Shown piece after piece: positions 16,319 to 24,225 of a stretch of DNA of 38,744 bases. The position numbers and the translations under genes are program-made. Numbering within the stretch: the first letter of the stretch is position 1; the number at the start of each line of letters is the position of its first letter. The notes below the pieces were generated by a model. It searched no databases, was not told where the DNA came from, and worked only from the letters and a program-made list of their open reading frames with translations. Source of the stretch: CAZGTQ01 sp964528575 (GTDB taxonomy: Bacteria; Planctomycetota; UBA1135; GCA-002686595); NCBI GenBank assembly GCA_964528575.1, contig CAZGTQ010000017.1:1-38744 (forward strand), read 5' to 3'.

Positions 16319-17374
16319 CTAGAGCTCCTGCTCGTTGCGCAGGAACATCACCGACTCGACCTGTCGCAGGACGGGCATGTCGCTGCGCGTGAGGCCCAGG
16401 ATCATGAGCCGCACGTGGAGCTGGCGCCGTTCCTTGTCCCACAGGAAGATCGGGTCGTCGAAGCCGTCGTTGTCGAGATCGCCGCCGTAGTTGCAGCGCT
16501 CTTGGATCACTGCGCGCGGTCCGAGCCCCAGATCGAACACCGGCGCCGTCGGGTCCGCGACGTTCCACGTGCGCTTGCGCAACTGGCCGATCTCGAACAC
16601 GTCGTCCGTGTCCCCGTCGCCGTTGAGGTCGTCGCCGGTCTGCGCCTCGGTGTACGCGCCGGTCGGCACGAACTGGATGCACGCCCAGCCTGCGAGCACC
16701 TCGGCTCCGCCGACGGTCGCGCCCCATTGCAGCTCGTCGCCGTCCATGAAGTCGGGCGCCGTGCCGGGGACCTGGTCGGGATCGACCGGCACGCGGTACG
16801 AGAAGCCGGTGCCGTCGCCGCGGTAGAACACGGGCCCGCGCGCCTCGAGCGCGATCCCGTCGTACGTGTCGGCCGGCGGATCGTCCTGCAGCTCGAGCGG
16901 CTCCGCCAGGCCCATCCAGACGAGCTCGCCGCCTGAAGCGTGGCTGTTGGAGTCGGTGCACATCTGCGCGCGGTCGAGGTCGAGGAAACGCACTTGATCG
17001 GCGGCGAGCGACGCGTAGGTGATGCGCTCCTCCTGCGGCGTGCCGCGGTCGAGCAGCAGCGTGCCCGACGCCGGGAAGCCGAGCGTCGAGTCGACCGTCA
17101 GCGCGTCGGTCGCGCCGGCCGCGAGGTCGCTCGTCACGATCGCCATCGGATTCGCGCCCTGTGCGCTCGCGAGCTCGCGCTCGATGTCGAAGAGCATCTC
17201 CTGCGCGAGGATCTCGACGGTGTGGATGCTGATCGTCGCCTGCGAGAGGCGCGTGTCGCGCTCGATCAGCGCGAGCGACGAGAGCAGCACGATGATGAAC
17301 AGCGACACGGAGACCGACAACTCGAGCAGCGAGTAGCCGGCGCGCGCGCCGCGTGTCGTGTGGAGCGTGCGCAT
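16319..17374 (-). CDS. PilW-like pseudopilin
   Basis: This 351-residue protein has a type III prepilin signal. A basic leader ends in RAG, cleavage is expected after Gly13, and the mature protein starts YSLLE with Glu5 (residue 18) followed by LSVSVSLFIIVLLSSLALI. The large globular region includes acidic DxDxDG loops (DDLNGDGDTDDV; GDLDNDGFDDP) that resemble calcium-binding repeats. PilW-like minor pilins prime type IV pilus or secretion pseudopilus assembly in the inner membrane. It lies 4 bp after the PilV-like gene, so the two are cotranscribed. The major pilin and the PilB/C/D/Q machinery are not in this window. Confidence 0.82.
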   Translation of the reverse strand: MRTLHTTRGARAGYSLLELSVSVSLFIIVLLSSLALIERDTRLSQATISIHTVEILAQEMLFDIERELASAQGANPMAIVTSDLAAGATDALTVDSTLGFPASGTLLLDRGTPQEERITYASLAADQVRFLDLDRAQMCTDSNSHASGGELVWMGLAEPLELQDDPPADTYDGIALEARGPVFYRGDGTGFSYRVPVDPDQVPGTAPDFMDGDELQWGATVGGAEVLAGWACIQFVPTGAYTEAQTGDDLNGDGDTDDVFEIGQLRKRTWNVADPTAPVFDLGLGPRAVIQERCNYGGDLDNDGFDDPIFLWDKERRQLHVRLMILGLTRSDMPVLRQVESVMFLRNEQEL

Positions 17375-17378
17375 CGTG

Positions 17379-17960
17379 TCAGTACCCCATCACGTAGAAC
17401 GGGTGGCGGATCTCGTTCACACCCGTGTGCGAGACCCAGCGGATCCTCACGATGACCGGGAGCAGGCGCGCGGTGGCCGAGACGTCGACGTCGTCCGCGG
17501 CGCCGTCGCCGTCGAGGTCGCGCGGCATGCCGAGCTGGACGCCGAGCTCCTCGTCGGTCGCGGTCTCGTCGGTGACGATCTCGATCGTGCCGACGCTCTC
17601 GTTCGCACCGGCCGGCGTCAGCCCGACGACGTCGAACGTCGTGCCGACCGTGCCGCCGGGGCCCCACTCCTCGAGCATCGTCTCGGACCACGTCGTCAGA
17701 TTCTTCGACGCCTGGATCGACGCGGCGTGGATCTGCTCGGAGTACGTGCGCACCGCGTTCGCTGCGATCACGCGCTCACGGTTCTGCCGGCGCAGGCTGT
17801 GGCTGCGCAGCGTCGCGGCGCTGATGCTCATCAGCGCGACGAGCAGGATCGTCGTCGCGAGCGCGAGCTCAGCGAGCGTGAAGCCGTCGCGCAATGCGCG
17901 ACGGCGGCGGGGACGCCCGTGTTGCTCCCGCGGGCGCCCGACTCCCCAGTCGTGGCTCAT
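17379..17960 (-). CDS. PilV-like pseudopilin
   Basis: This 193-residue protein has a 26-residue basic leader ending RALRDG and the prepilin motif FTLAELALATTILLVALM (Phe at +1, Glu at +5 of the mature form), as in PilV/GspI minor pilins. A calcium-type acidic loop, DLDGDGAADDVDV, occurs in the C-terminal half. ATG at 17960 (MSHDWG) is preferred over an ATG 14 codons upstream because AGGGAAG lies just before it. It is first in the three-gene operon and is probably transcribed from the 144-bp gap behind it. Confidence 0.82.
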   Translation of the reverse strand: MSHDWGVGRPREQHGRPRRRRALRDGFTLAELALATTILLVALMSISAATLRSHSLRRQNRERVIAANAVRTYSEQIHAASIQASKNLTTWSETMLEEWGPGGTVGTTFDVVGLTPAGANESVGTIEIVTDETATDEELGVQLGMPRDLDGDGAADDVDVSATARLLPVIVRIRWVSHTGVNEIRHPFYVMGY

Positions 17961-17970
17961 GGCTTCCCTA

Positions 17971-17988
17971 GGGACCTTCCCCGGTCCC
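17971..17988 (-). promoter_or_regulatory. Hairpin in the pseudopilin leader
   Basis: GGGACC and GGTCCC pair around a 6-base loop (TTCCCC on the plus strand). The stem lies immediately upstream of the AGGGAAG Shine-Dalgarno of the PilV-like gene and could affect ribosome access. The rest of the 144-bp gap (17961-18104) has no clear -35/-10 or sigma-54 sequence that I can see. Confidence 0.3.
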
Positions 17989-18104
17989 GTCTCCCACGCC
18001 ACCTCTCGTCCGGGGGCGGAGCCGACCTGAACCCGGGCCGGTAGGAAGTCGCGTTTTGGAGCCGGAAATCGGTTCCGTCGGCCGACGCGCGGATCGGGCG
18101 GCCC

Positions 18105-19364
18105 TCAGCGCGCCGCCGGGATGCCTGCGGCCGCGCGCAGGACGTCCTCGAGCGCGTCGGCGTGCGCCTCGCGCGTGAAGCGCGCCGCGAGCGCCGCGCG
18201 CCCGGCCGCGCCCATCCGCTCGCGCAGCTGCCGGTCGCCGAGCAGCCGCTCCAACGCCGCCGCGTAGCCGCGGACGTCGCCGCGCTCGACCGCGAGCCCG
18301 GTCTCCTCGTGCGCGAGCCACTCGGGGATGCCGCCGACGCGGAACGCGACGACCGCACGCGCATGGGCCATCGCCTCGATCCCGACGAGCCCGAACGGCT
18401 CGTTCCACGTCGAGGGGCACGCGACGACGTCCGCGCGCTCGTACAGAGTCTCGATGCCGCCCTGGTCGAGCCAGCCGGTGAACAGGACCCGCTCCTCGAG
18501 CCCGAGGGCGCGCGCCGCGGCACGCAGGCTCTGTTCGGCAGGCCCGGTGCCGGCGATCACGGTGCGCGCGGGCGCGCGCAGGCGCGCCAGGGCGAGCAGG
18601 AGCACGTCGACGCCCTTGTCGGGCAGCGTCAGGCGCGCGGGCGTGAAGAGGAGCGGAGCGTCCGAGCGCGCGAGAAAGCGCTCGACGTCGGCCCCCAGGG
18701 GACCCGGCGGCTGGTCGGCGCTCCCCGAGCGCGTGAACATCGGCAGGGCGACGACCTGGTCGGCTCCGAAGCCCGCCTGCAAGAGCTCGCCGCGCATGTA
18801 GCGCGAGTTCGTCACGATGCGCGCGGCGCGGCGATTCGCCTCGATCTCGGCGAGCTTGGCGCCGAGCGCGCGCAGCGGCTCGACGAGCGCGTTCGCGTGT
18901 CCCGCGCGCTGGAAGCACACGCAGCCGCCGGCGAGCCAGTAGCGCGAGAGGCACTCGAGACCGAGCGGGCGGTCGCACAGCTCGCCGTCGGCGCGCACCT
19001 TGTTGAGGCCGGGGCAGAAGAGCGTGTGGTCGTGCACGAAGCGCACGAGCGGGGCGGCGTCGAGCAGCGCATCGACGAGCTTCGACCCGCGCGCGATCTG
19101 CAGGAACACGACGTCGGGCCGCTCGCGCCGCACGCGCCGCGCGAGCTCGCGCAGCGCGCCGCGACCGGCGCTCGGGTCGCCGAACGCGGCGTCCTGCACG
19201 ACGGGCACGTCGCTCGGCGCCGCCGCGCAAGCGCCGGCGCCGACGTCGCGGCACAGCACCGCGACGTCGTGGCCGCGCGCGCGCAGAGCGCCCGCGACGT
19301 CGCTCGCGTACCGCTCCGTGCCGCCGACGAGGCCCCAGGTGTCGATCCCGAGCAGGACGCGCAT
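18105..19364 (-). CDS. GT4-type glycosyltransferase (group 1)
   Basis: This 419-residue GT-B glycosyltransferase opens with MRVLLGIDTWGLVGGTERYA, the glycine-rich acceptor-site start. The C-terminal domain carries LLFTPARLTLPDKGVDVLL, the donor-binding KG motif, and EPFGLVGIE (EX7E) followed by AMAHARAVVAFRVGG. An unusual Cys-rich stretch at residues 124-152 (FCPGLNKV...LCDRPLGLECL...GGCVCFQ) is typical of GT4 members that contain a CPG/CxxG loop and may bind a metal. It lies 17 bp after rho on the same strand, so it is likely read through from the coaE-rho operon. Substrate unknown; it is not adjacent to a recognisable polysaccharide cluster. Confidence 0.87.
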   Translation of the reverse strand: MRVLLGIDTWGLVGGTERYASDVAGALRARGHDVAVLCRDVGAGACAAAPSDVPVVQDAAFGDPSAGRGALRELARRVRRERPDVVFLQIARGSKLVDALLDAAPLVRFVHDHTLFCPGLNKVRADGELCDRPLGLECLSRYWLAGGCVCFQRAGHANALVEPLRALGAKLAEIEANRRAARIVTNSRYMRGELLQAGFGADQVVALPMFTRSGSADQPPGPLGADVERFLARSDAPLLFTPARLTLPDKGVDVLLLALARLRAPARTVIAGTGPAEQSLRAAARALGLEERVLFTGWLDQGGIETLYERADVVACPSTWNEPFGLVGIEAMAHARAVVAFRVGGIPEWLAHEETGLAVERGDVRGYAAALERLLGDRQLRERMGAAGRAALAARFTREAHADALEDVLRAAAGIPAAR

Positions 19365-19381
19365 GCTCGGCCCGCGCTCGG

Positions 19382-20839
19382 CTAGCTCCCGATCGTCAGC
19401 AGGAACTCGCCGTTGACGCGCGTGCGCTTCATCTTCTGGAGCAGCATCTCCATCGCCTCGACGGGATCGAGCTCGTTGAGCACCTTGCGCAGCATCCACA
19501 CGCGGCGGATCTCCTCCTCCGCGAAGATCAGCTCCTCCTTGCGCGTGCCGGAGCGGTTGATGTCGATCGCAGGGAAGATGCGCCGGTCGGAGAGCCGCCG
19601 GTCGAGCACGAGCTCCATGTTCCCCGTGCCCTTGAACTCCTCGAAGATCACCTCGTCCATCTTCGAGCCGGTCTCGATCAGCGCGGTGCCGAGGATCGTG
19701 AGCGAGCCGCCGTTCTCGATGTTGCGCGCCGAGCCGAAGAACTGCTTGGGGAACTGCAGCGCTGTCGCATCCATGCCGCCGGAGAGCAGCTTGCCGTTGC
19801 TCGGCGCCTCGTTGTTCGACGCGCGCGCGAGACGCGTGATCGAGTCGAGCAGGATCACGACGTCGTGGCCCGCCTCGACCATGCAACGCGCCTTGTTCAT
19901 CACCATCTGCGCGACCTTGAGGTGACGCGCGGCGGGCTCGTCGAACGTCGACGAGACGACCTCGTGCCTGCCGCCGGGGATCGAGCGCTTGAAGTCGGTG
20001 ACCTCCTCGGGGCGCTCGTCGAGCAGCAGGATGATCAGGTGGCAGTCCGGCGCGTTGTCGACGACCGCGCGCGCGATCTGCTGGAGCAGCACGGTCTTGC
20101 CGGTGCGCGGCGGCGCGACGATCAGCCCGCGCTGGCCGCGGCCGATCGGCGTGATCAGGTCCGCGATGCGCATCTCCATCGGGTTGTCGCCCGCGCCCTC
20201 GAGGTGGATCCGCTTCTCGGGGTACAGCGGCACGAGCTCCTTGAACGGCGTGCGCGTCACGGCCTCCTCGGGCTTCGCCTCGTCGATCGAGGCGACCCGC
20301 ACGAGCGCGAAGTACTTCTCGCCGTCCTGCGGGGCGCGCAGCTCGCCCTCGACCGTCATGCCCGCGCGCATGCCGTAGCGCTGCACGAGCGAGGGGGGCA
20401 CGAACACGTCCTCCTCGCTCGCGAGGTACGAGTTGGCCGGCGAGCGCAGGAACGCGTGCCCGTTGTCGCCGACGTCGAGGCAGCCGGCGACGACGACCGG
20501 GATCCGCTTGAGCAGGCGCGCGCTCGCGATCTCCCAGATGACGCGCGAGCGCTTCTTGCCGCGCACGTCGTCGACCTTCTCCTTGTCGCAGACCTCGTAG
20601 AGGTCCGACAGGACCATCGCCTGGAGCTCGGAGTAGCTCTGCGCCTTCGGCTTCGTCTTGCGCTTCGTCGCGGGCAGCCCCGCTTCGAGCGCGTCGAGCT
20701 GCTCGGCGTCGAGGTCGGCGGGGAGCGCGTCGTAGTCGATGCGCACTTCGCTGAACGGACGTACCGCGACGGCGGTGCCGCCGCCCTTGTTCGCGTTGCC
20801 GCCCTTGTTGAACGGGCGCTTGCGCTTCTTGTAGGCCAT
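19382..20839 (-). CDS. rho: Transcription termination factor Rho
   Basis: This 485-residue hexameric RNA helicase terminates transcription at unstructured C-rich RNA. The N-terminal 65 residues are an extension rich in Lys, Gly and Asn (MAYKKRKRPF, NANKGGG) that E. coli Rho (419 residues) lacks. Next come the Rho-N three-helix region, the RNA-binding cold-shock fold (GHAFLRSPANSYLASEEDVFVP) and the ATPase domain. The ATPase has Walker A APPRTGKT near residue 245, Walker B VVILLDSITR, the Q-loop GKLLSGGMDATAL and GTGNMEL. All catalytic motifs are intact. It sits 34 bp after coaE and is likely cotranscribed. A functional Rho fits the scarcity of U-tract terminators in this window. Confidence 0.97.
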   Translation of the reverse strand: MAYKKRKRPFNKGGNANKGGGTAVAVRPFSEVRIDYDALPADLDAEQLDALEAGLPATKRKTKPKAQSYSELQAMVLSDLYEVCDKEKVDDVRGKKRSRVIWEIASARLLKRIPVVVAGCLDVGDNGHAFLRSPANSYLASEEDVFVPPSLVQRYGMRAGMTVEGELRAPQDGEKYFALVRVASIDEAKPEEAVTRTPFKELVPLYPEKRIHLEGAGDNPMEMRIADLITPIGRGQRGLIVAPPRTGKTVLLQQIARAVVDNAPDCHLIILLLDERPEEVTDFKRSIPGGRHEVVSSTFDEPAARHLKVAQMVMNKARCMVEAGHDVVILLDSITRLARASNNEAPSNGKLLSGGMDATALQFPKQFFGSARNIENGGSLTILGTALIETGSKMDEVIFEEFKGTGNMELVLDRRLSDRRIFPAIDINRSGTRKEELIFAEEEIRRVWMLRKVLNELDPVEAMEMLLQKMKRTRVNGEFLLTIGS

Positions 20840-20873
20840 GAGCTACGCGGAGGAGTCGGTCGACCAGGCCGCG

Positions 20874-21590
20874 TCACACGCGCGGCCGGCGTCGTTCGAG
20901 CTCGGTGAGGATCCGCCGCACTGCGGCGTCGAGCTGTCGGGGGCTGCCATCGTTGTGGATCACGAAGTCTGCACGCTCGCGCTTGTGCGCCAGCGGGAGC
21001 TGCGCGGCTTCGCGTCGCCGCACCTCGCCCGGCTCCCAGCCGCGGTTGCGCACGGCCCGCCGGTCGCGCTCGGCGTCGTCCGCGTCGACGAAGACGAGGA
21101 CGTCGCAGAGCGAGGCGAGCCCGTGCTGCGCGTCGTTCTCCAGCAACAGCGGGACGTCGAGGACGATCCGCGGCGCGCCGGACGCGCGAGCCTGCGCGAG
21201 GTCGGCCAAGATCCTGGCACGGACCGCCGGGTGGGTCCAGCCTTCGAGCCGGGCTCGCGCGGCGGGATCGGCGAAGACCCGGGCCGCGAGCCGCGCCCGG
21301 TCGGGCGTCCCGTCCGCGCCGATCACGTCGTCGCCGAACGCCGAGCGCAGCCGCTCGACGAGGGCGGGGGAGGCGAGCACCTCGCGCGCGATCGCGTCCG
21401 CGTCGATCGCGACGCCGCCGTCCCGGGCGAGCGCCGCGGCGGCCGCGGACTTGCCCGACGCGATTCCGCCGAGGACGCCCACGACGAGCGGCGCGTCTCG
21501 CTTCGGACGGTGGGGGCCGGCGGGGCTGGTGTCGTCCGGGTGCGCGTCGTCCGGGTTCGTGTCGTCTGGGTTCGTGAACGGCGGATCCAT
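20874..21590 (-). CDS. coaE: Dephospho-CoA kinase
   Basis: CoaE phosphorylates dephospho-CoA in the last step of coenzyme A synthesis. After an N-terminal extension comes the P-loop VVGVLGGIASGKSAAAAALA, then DADAIAREVL, VLDVPLLLEN and VFVDADDAERDRRAVRNRG, all family motifs in order. The protein is 238 residues, about 35 more than usual. The excess is an N-terminal tail made largely of a PDD-containing pentapeptide repeated three times, encoded by a 15-bp tandem repeat. The only alternative is a GTG inside the first strand (VGVLGG), which would remove the tail; ATG at 21590 is kept with some doubt. It is followed by rho. Confidence 0.92.
   Translation of the reverse strand: MDPPFTNPDDTNPDDAHPDDTSPAGPHRPKRDAPLVVGVLGGIASGKSAAAAALARDGGVAIDADAIAREVLASPALVERLRSAFGDDVIGADGTPDRARLAARVFADPAARARLEGWTHPAVRARILADLAQARASGAPRIVLDVPLLLENDAQHGLASLCDVLVFVDADDAERDRRAVRNRGWEPGEVRRREAAQLPLAHKRERADFVIHNDGSPRQLDAAVRRILTELERRRPRV
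21531..21575 (-). repeat. 15-bp tandem repeat in the coaE N-terminus
   Basis: Three in-frame units read on the minus strand as ACGAACCCAGACGAC, ACGAACCCGGACGAC and GCGCACCCGGACGAC. They encode TNPDD, TNPDD and AHPDD. The array lies five codons after the coaE ATG and before the conserved P-loop, so it adds only a flexible acidic tail. The 15-bp period matches that of the array at the start of the M61-like gene. Confidence 0.9.
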
Positions 21591-21927
21591 GTCCTCGGGC
21601 GCCTCGAGCGCTCCGGCGCAGCGGGAATTCGGGCGCGCGGGCGCGTTACAGCAAGGGGCGGGCGAGGTACCTCCTGCGCCGGTCGACGCGCGCGCTCCCC
21701 GCGCTCGGCCCGAACCGTATCTTCGGTCGCTGCAAGAGGCTAGGGCCGAGGACGGGCGGGTCGACGGGCGCGGGAATCCGCTTGCGAGCCGTCCGCCGGC
21801 CGGGTATCAACGGGCCCCCTCGCGACACGGAGGAGGGCTCGCGAGCCCGCGCCGCCTGCCGTCCACCGCCTCGTCTCGCCCCTCCCTGCTCCCGGCCGAG
21901 CGTCGGGTCCAGCCCACGACCCATCCC
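21591..21927. other. 337-bp divergent intergenic region (coaE / coiled-coil gene)
   Basis: No gene is supported here. Besides the plus-strand promoter candidate (21782-21810), it holds a 14-bp perfect palindrome, GGGCTCGCGAGCCC (21835-21848), which would form a hairpin in the 5' leader of the coiled-coil gene. A coaE promoter must lie in the left part, but I see no convincing minus-strand -35/-10. Confidence 0.6.
21782..21810 (+). promoter_or_regulatory. Candidate sigma-70 promoter of the coiled-coil gene
   Basis: TTGCGA (21782-21787) and TATCAA (21805-21810) are separated by 17 bp, and each matches the consensus at four of six positions. Transcription from about 21817 would give a 110-base leader containing the 14-bp palindrome. 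Confidence 0.4.
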
Positions 21928-23178
21928 ATGAACCACTCGACCCGTGGCGCCGCCCGAGTCAGCGCGGTCTGGCTCATCGTCCTCATCGTCGTCGCGCTCG
22001 TCGCGTTCGTCTTCGCGTTCATCGCGAACAGCGACCGGGCGGACGCCCTGGCCTCGCTGGCGGAAGCGCGCCAGGTGGAGACCCGGGCTCTCGAGCGCTA
22101 CGACGTCCGCTCGCAGGAGATGAGCGCGATCTCCGAGGACGTCGGCTGGACCACCGGGGAGGGGGCGATCAGGCAGACCGACGTCGCGGCGATGAGCGCG
22201 GCGGTGTCCGAGCTGCGCGAAGCGTTCGGCCTCGATTCGACGTACGGGACGATCGAGAAGGTCTTCCCCGAGGTCATCGCGGCCCACAACGCCGACCGGC
22301 GCCAGGTCAACGAGCTCGAGAACCGCATCACGCAGCTCCAGTCCGAGATCGCCGCGTCGCAGCAGACGACGACGCAGGTCAGCGAGGACAAGGAAGGGAC
22401 GATCCGCGATCTGCGCCAGCAGATGAGCGACGACCAGAGCAACGCGCAGCAGCGCCAGGACGAGCTCGAGGAGCGCGTCCAGCGGCTCGAGACGCAGGTC
22501 ACCGACCTCGACCGCCAGTTGCGCGAAGCGCGCCTGACGGTCGCCGACCGCGACCGCAACATCGCGCAGCTCGAGCGCACCCACGAGGCGCGCGTGCGCG
22601 AGCTCAACCGCGTGACGCGGCCGTTCAAGGAGCCGCTCGACCAGCTCCCCGACGGCGAGATCCTCGCGGTGTCCGACGAGCTGCCGCTCGGCTGGATCGA
22701 CGTCGGCGCGACCGACCGCCTCGTCGTCGGCACGTCGTTCGAAGTGTGGTCGGGCAGCCAGAGCTCGCCGCGCTACAAGGGCCGCGCGACGGTCACCCGG
22801 ACGCAGCCGAACAAGTCGCAGGTCTCCTTCACGGGCCTCGCCGACCGCAACGACCCGATCGTCGCGGGCGACATCGTCACGAACCGCCTGTACGACCCGC
22901 GCGGCGAGTACAACGCGGTGCTGCTCGGCAACTTCTCGGCGCCGTACGACGAGCGCGAGCTGACGGCGCTGCTCGACCGCATCGGCATCAAAGTCCAGCA
23001 AGAGGTCGGCCTCACGACGCACTTCTTGATCGTCGGGTCCGAGCTGTGGGAGGACGAGGAGGGCACCCCGCTCGACGAGCCGCTCCAGCCGTCCGAGCTG
23101 CCCGCCTACCGCGACGCCGAAGCGCTCGGCTGCGTGATCATCCCGATCCAGGATCTGCGCTCGTTCTTCAAGATCTGA
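21928..23178 (+). CDS. Membrane-anchored coiled-coil protein
   Basis: This 416-residue protein of unknown function has one N-terminal membrane helix (VSAVWLIVLIVVALVAFVFAFI, residues 11-32). A long charged coiled coil follows, about residues 40-230, with heptad-like runs such as RQDELEERVQRLETQV. Next is a beta-rich domain at about 240-325 (GWIDVGATDRLVVGTSFEVW; PIVAGDIVTNRLYDPRG). The C-terminal domain of about 80 residues (DRIGIKVQQEVGLTTHFLIVG) resembles a BRCT-like alpha/beta fold. The topology suggests an inner-membrane anchor with a large periplasmic or cytoplasmic spacer. tatC follows after 141 bp containing repeats and a palindrome, so the two may be separately transcribed. Confidence 0.75.
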   Translation: MNHSTRGAARVSAVWLIVLIVVALVAFVFAFIANSDRADALASLAEARQVETRALERYDVRSQEMSAISEDVGWTTGEGAIRQTDVAAMSAAVSELREAFGLDSTYGTIEKVFPEVIAAHNADRRQVNELENRITQLQSEIAASQQTTTQVSEDKEGTIRDLRQQMSDDQSNAQQRQDELEERVQRLETQVTDLDRQLREARLTVADRDRNIAQLERTHEARVRELNRVTRPFKEPLDQLPDGEILAVSDELPLGWIDVGATDRLVVGTSFEVWSGSQSSPRYKGRATVTRTQPNKSQVSFTGLADRNDPIVAGDIVTNRLYDPRGEYNAVLLGNFSAPYDERELTALLDRIGIKVQQEVGLTTHFLIVGSELWEDEEGTPLDEPLQPSELPAYRDAEALGCVIIPIQDLRSFFKI

Positions 23179-23223
23179 GCGTGCGAGCGCCCGCGCCTCG
23201 CGGAGGCGCGTCTGCCGAACCAC

Positions 23224-23259
23224 GGCGGGCACTATGGCGGGCACTATGGCGGGCACTTG
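23224..23259 (+). repeat. 12-bp tandem repeat upstream of tatC
   Basis: Three units: GGCGGGCACTAT, GGCGGGCACTAT and GGCGGGCACTTG. The array abuts a 28-bp palindrome whose left arm begins with the same GCGGGC word, so the palindrome may share its origin. Confidence 0.85.
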
Positions 23260-23287
23260 GCGGGCGAGGTCTCGAGACCTCGCCCGC
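23260..23287 (+). terminator. 28-bp perfect palindrome before tatC
   Basis: GCGGGCGAGGTCTC is followed immediately by its exact reverse complement, GAGACCTCGCCCGC. As RNA it would form a stem of about 12 bp closed by a TCGA loop. It lies 82 bp after the coiled-coil gene and 32 bp before the tatC ATG. No T-run follows, so termination is uncertain. Because the sequence is symmetric, it could equally be a binding site for a dimeric protein. Confidence 0.5.
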
Positions 23288-23319
23288 TCGCGTTCGGGCC
23301 CGTAGACTGCTGCGCTCCG

Positions 23320-24225
23320 ATGGCGGACGAGCGCAAGCAGGAATCGTTCGAGAGCACGCGGATGACGCTCGGGGAGCACCTCGACGAGCTCCGCTCGCGC
23401 CTGTTCAAGGGCGTCGCCGCCGTCGCGGTCGCGTTCGTCTTCAGTTGGCTCTGGTACGACGAGATCTCGACGTTCCTGTGGCGGCCGCACTTCCAGGCGG
23501 TCGCGATGATCAACGCCGACCGTAGCGAGCACTACCATGAGCTGCTCGAGGAAGACTCGTCGCTCGACGCGGGCGAGTACTTCGTCGACCCCGAGCGCAC
23601 GCGTCTCGTCGAGGACAAGCGGCTCTCGATCAACCTGATCCAGACGGCGCCGAGCGAGAGCTTCGTGTTCGCGCTCAAGACGGCGCTGTTCGTCGCGCTG
23701 TTCATCGGCTCGCCGATCCTGCTGTGGCAGCTCTGGCAGTTCATCGCCGCGGGCCTGTACCGCCACGAGCGCCGCACGATCACGCGCTACTTCCCGCTCA
23801 GCCTGGCGCTGTTCATCGGCGGCGTGCTGTTCGGGTACTTCCTGTTGATGCCCTACGCGATGTACTTCTTCGGCAGCATCTACGAGATCGACCTCGTCGT
23901 GCCGCAGTACAAGGTCAGCGAGTACGCGAGCATGCTCTTCTCGCTCTGCCTCGCGCTCGGGCTCGTGTTCCAGCTCCCGATCCTCCAGGTGATCCTCGCG
24001 CGGCTCGGGCTCGTCGAAGCGGCGACGTTCGGCAAGTACCGCCCGCACTTCGTCGTGCTCGCGTTCATCGTCGCAGCGATCATCACGCCGCCCGACCCGT
24101 TCACGCAGGCGATGATGGCGCTTCCGATGATCGGGCTGTACGAGGTCGGCATCTTGTTCGCGCGCTGGCTGGGCAAGCCGCGCAGCCATCCGGCAGCCGG
24201 TCCCGGCGCGTCCAACGCGGCATGA
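23320..24225 (+). CDS. tatC: Twin-arginine translocase subunit TatC
   Basis: TatC recognises twin-arginine signal peptides and moves folded proteins across the inner membrane. The N-terminal TLGEHLDELRSRL is the signal-binding motif, WQFIAAGLYRHERRTITR is the conserved cytoplasmic loop, and six membrane helices are apparent. At 301 residues it is about 50 longer than E. coli TatC. The excess lies in the first periplasmic loop (residues 60-115), which is acidic (LLEEDSSLDAGEYFVDPE). TatA/TatB genes are not nearby. cinA follows with an ATGA overlap. Confidence 0.95.
   Translation: MADERKQESFESTRMTLGEHLDELRSRLFKGVAAVAVAFVFSWLWYDEISTFLWRPHFQAVAMINADRSEHYHELLEEDSSLDAGEYFVDPERTRLVEDKRLSINLIQTAPSESFVFALKTALFVALFIGSPILLWQLWQFIAAGLYRHERRTITRYFPLSLALFIGGVLFGYFLLMPYAMYFFGSIYEIDLVVPQYKVSEYASMLFSLCLALGLVFQLPILQVILARLGLVEAATFGKYRPHFVVLAFIVAAIITPPDPFTQAMMALPMIGLYEVGILFARWLGKPRSHPAAGPGASNAA

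Noticed and set aside
20905..21927. Extension of the coiled-coil gene upstream of 21928
   Set aside because: The open frame runs antisense through coaE with Arg/Ser-rich sequence; the ATG at 21928 leads directly into a membrane anchor.
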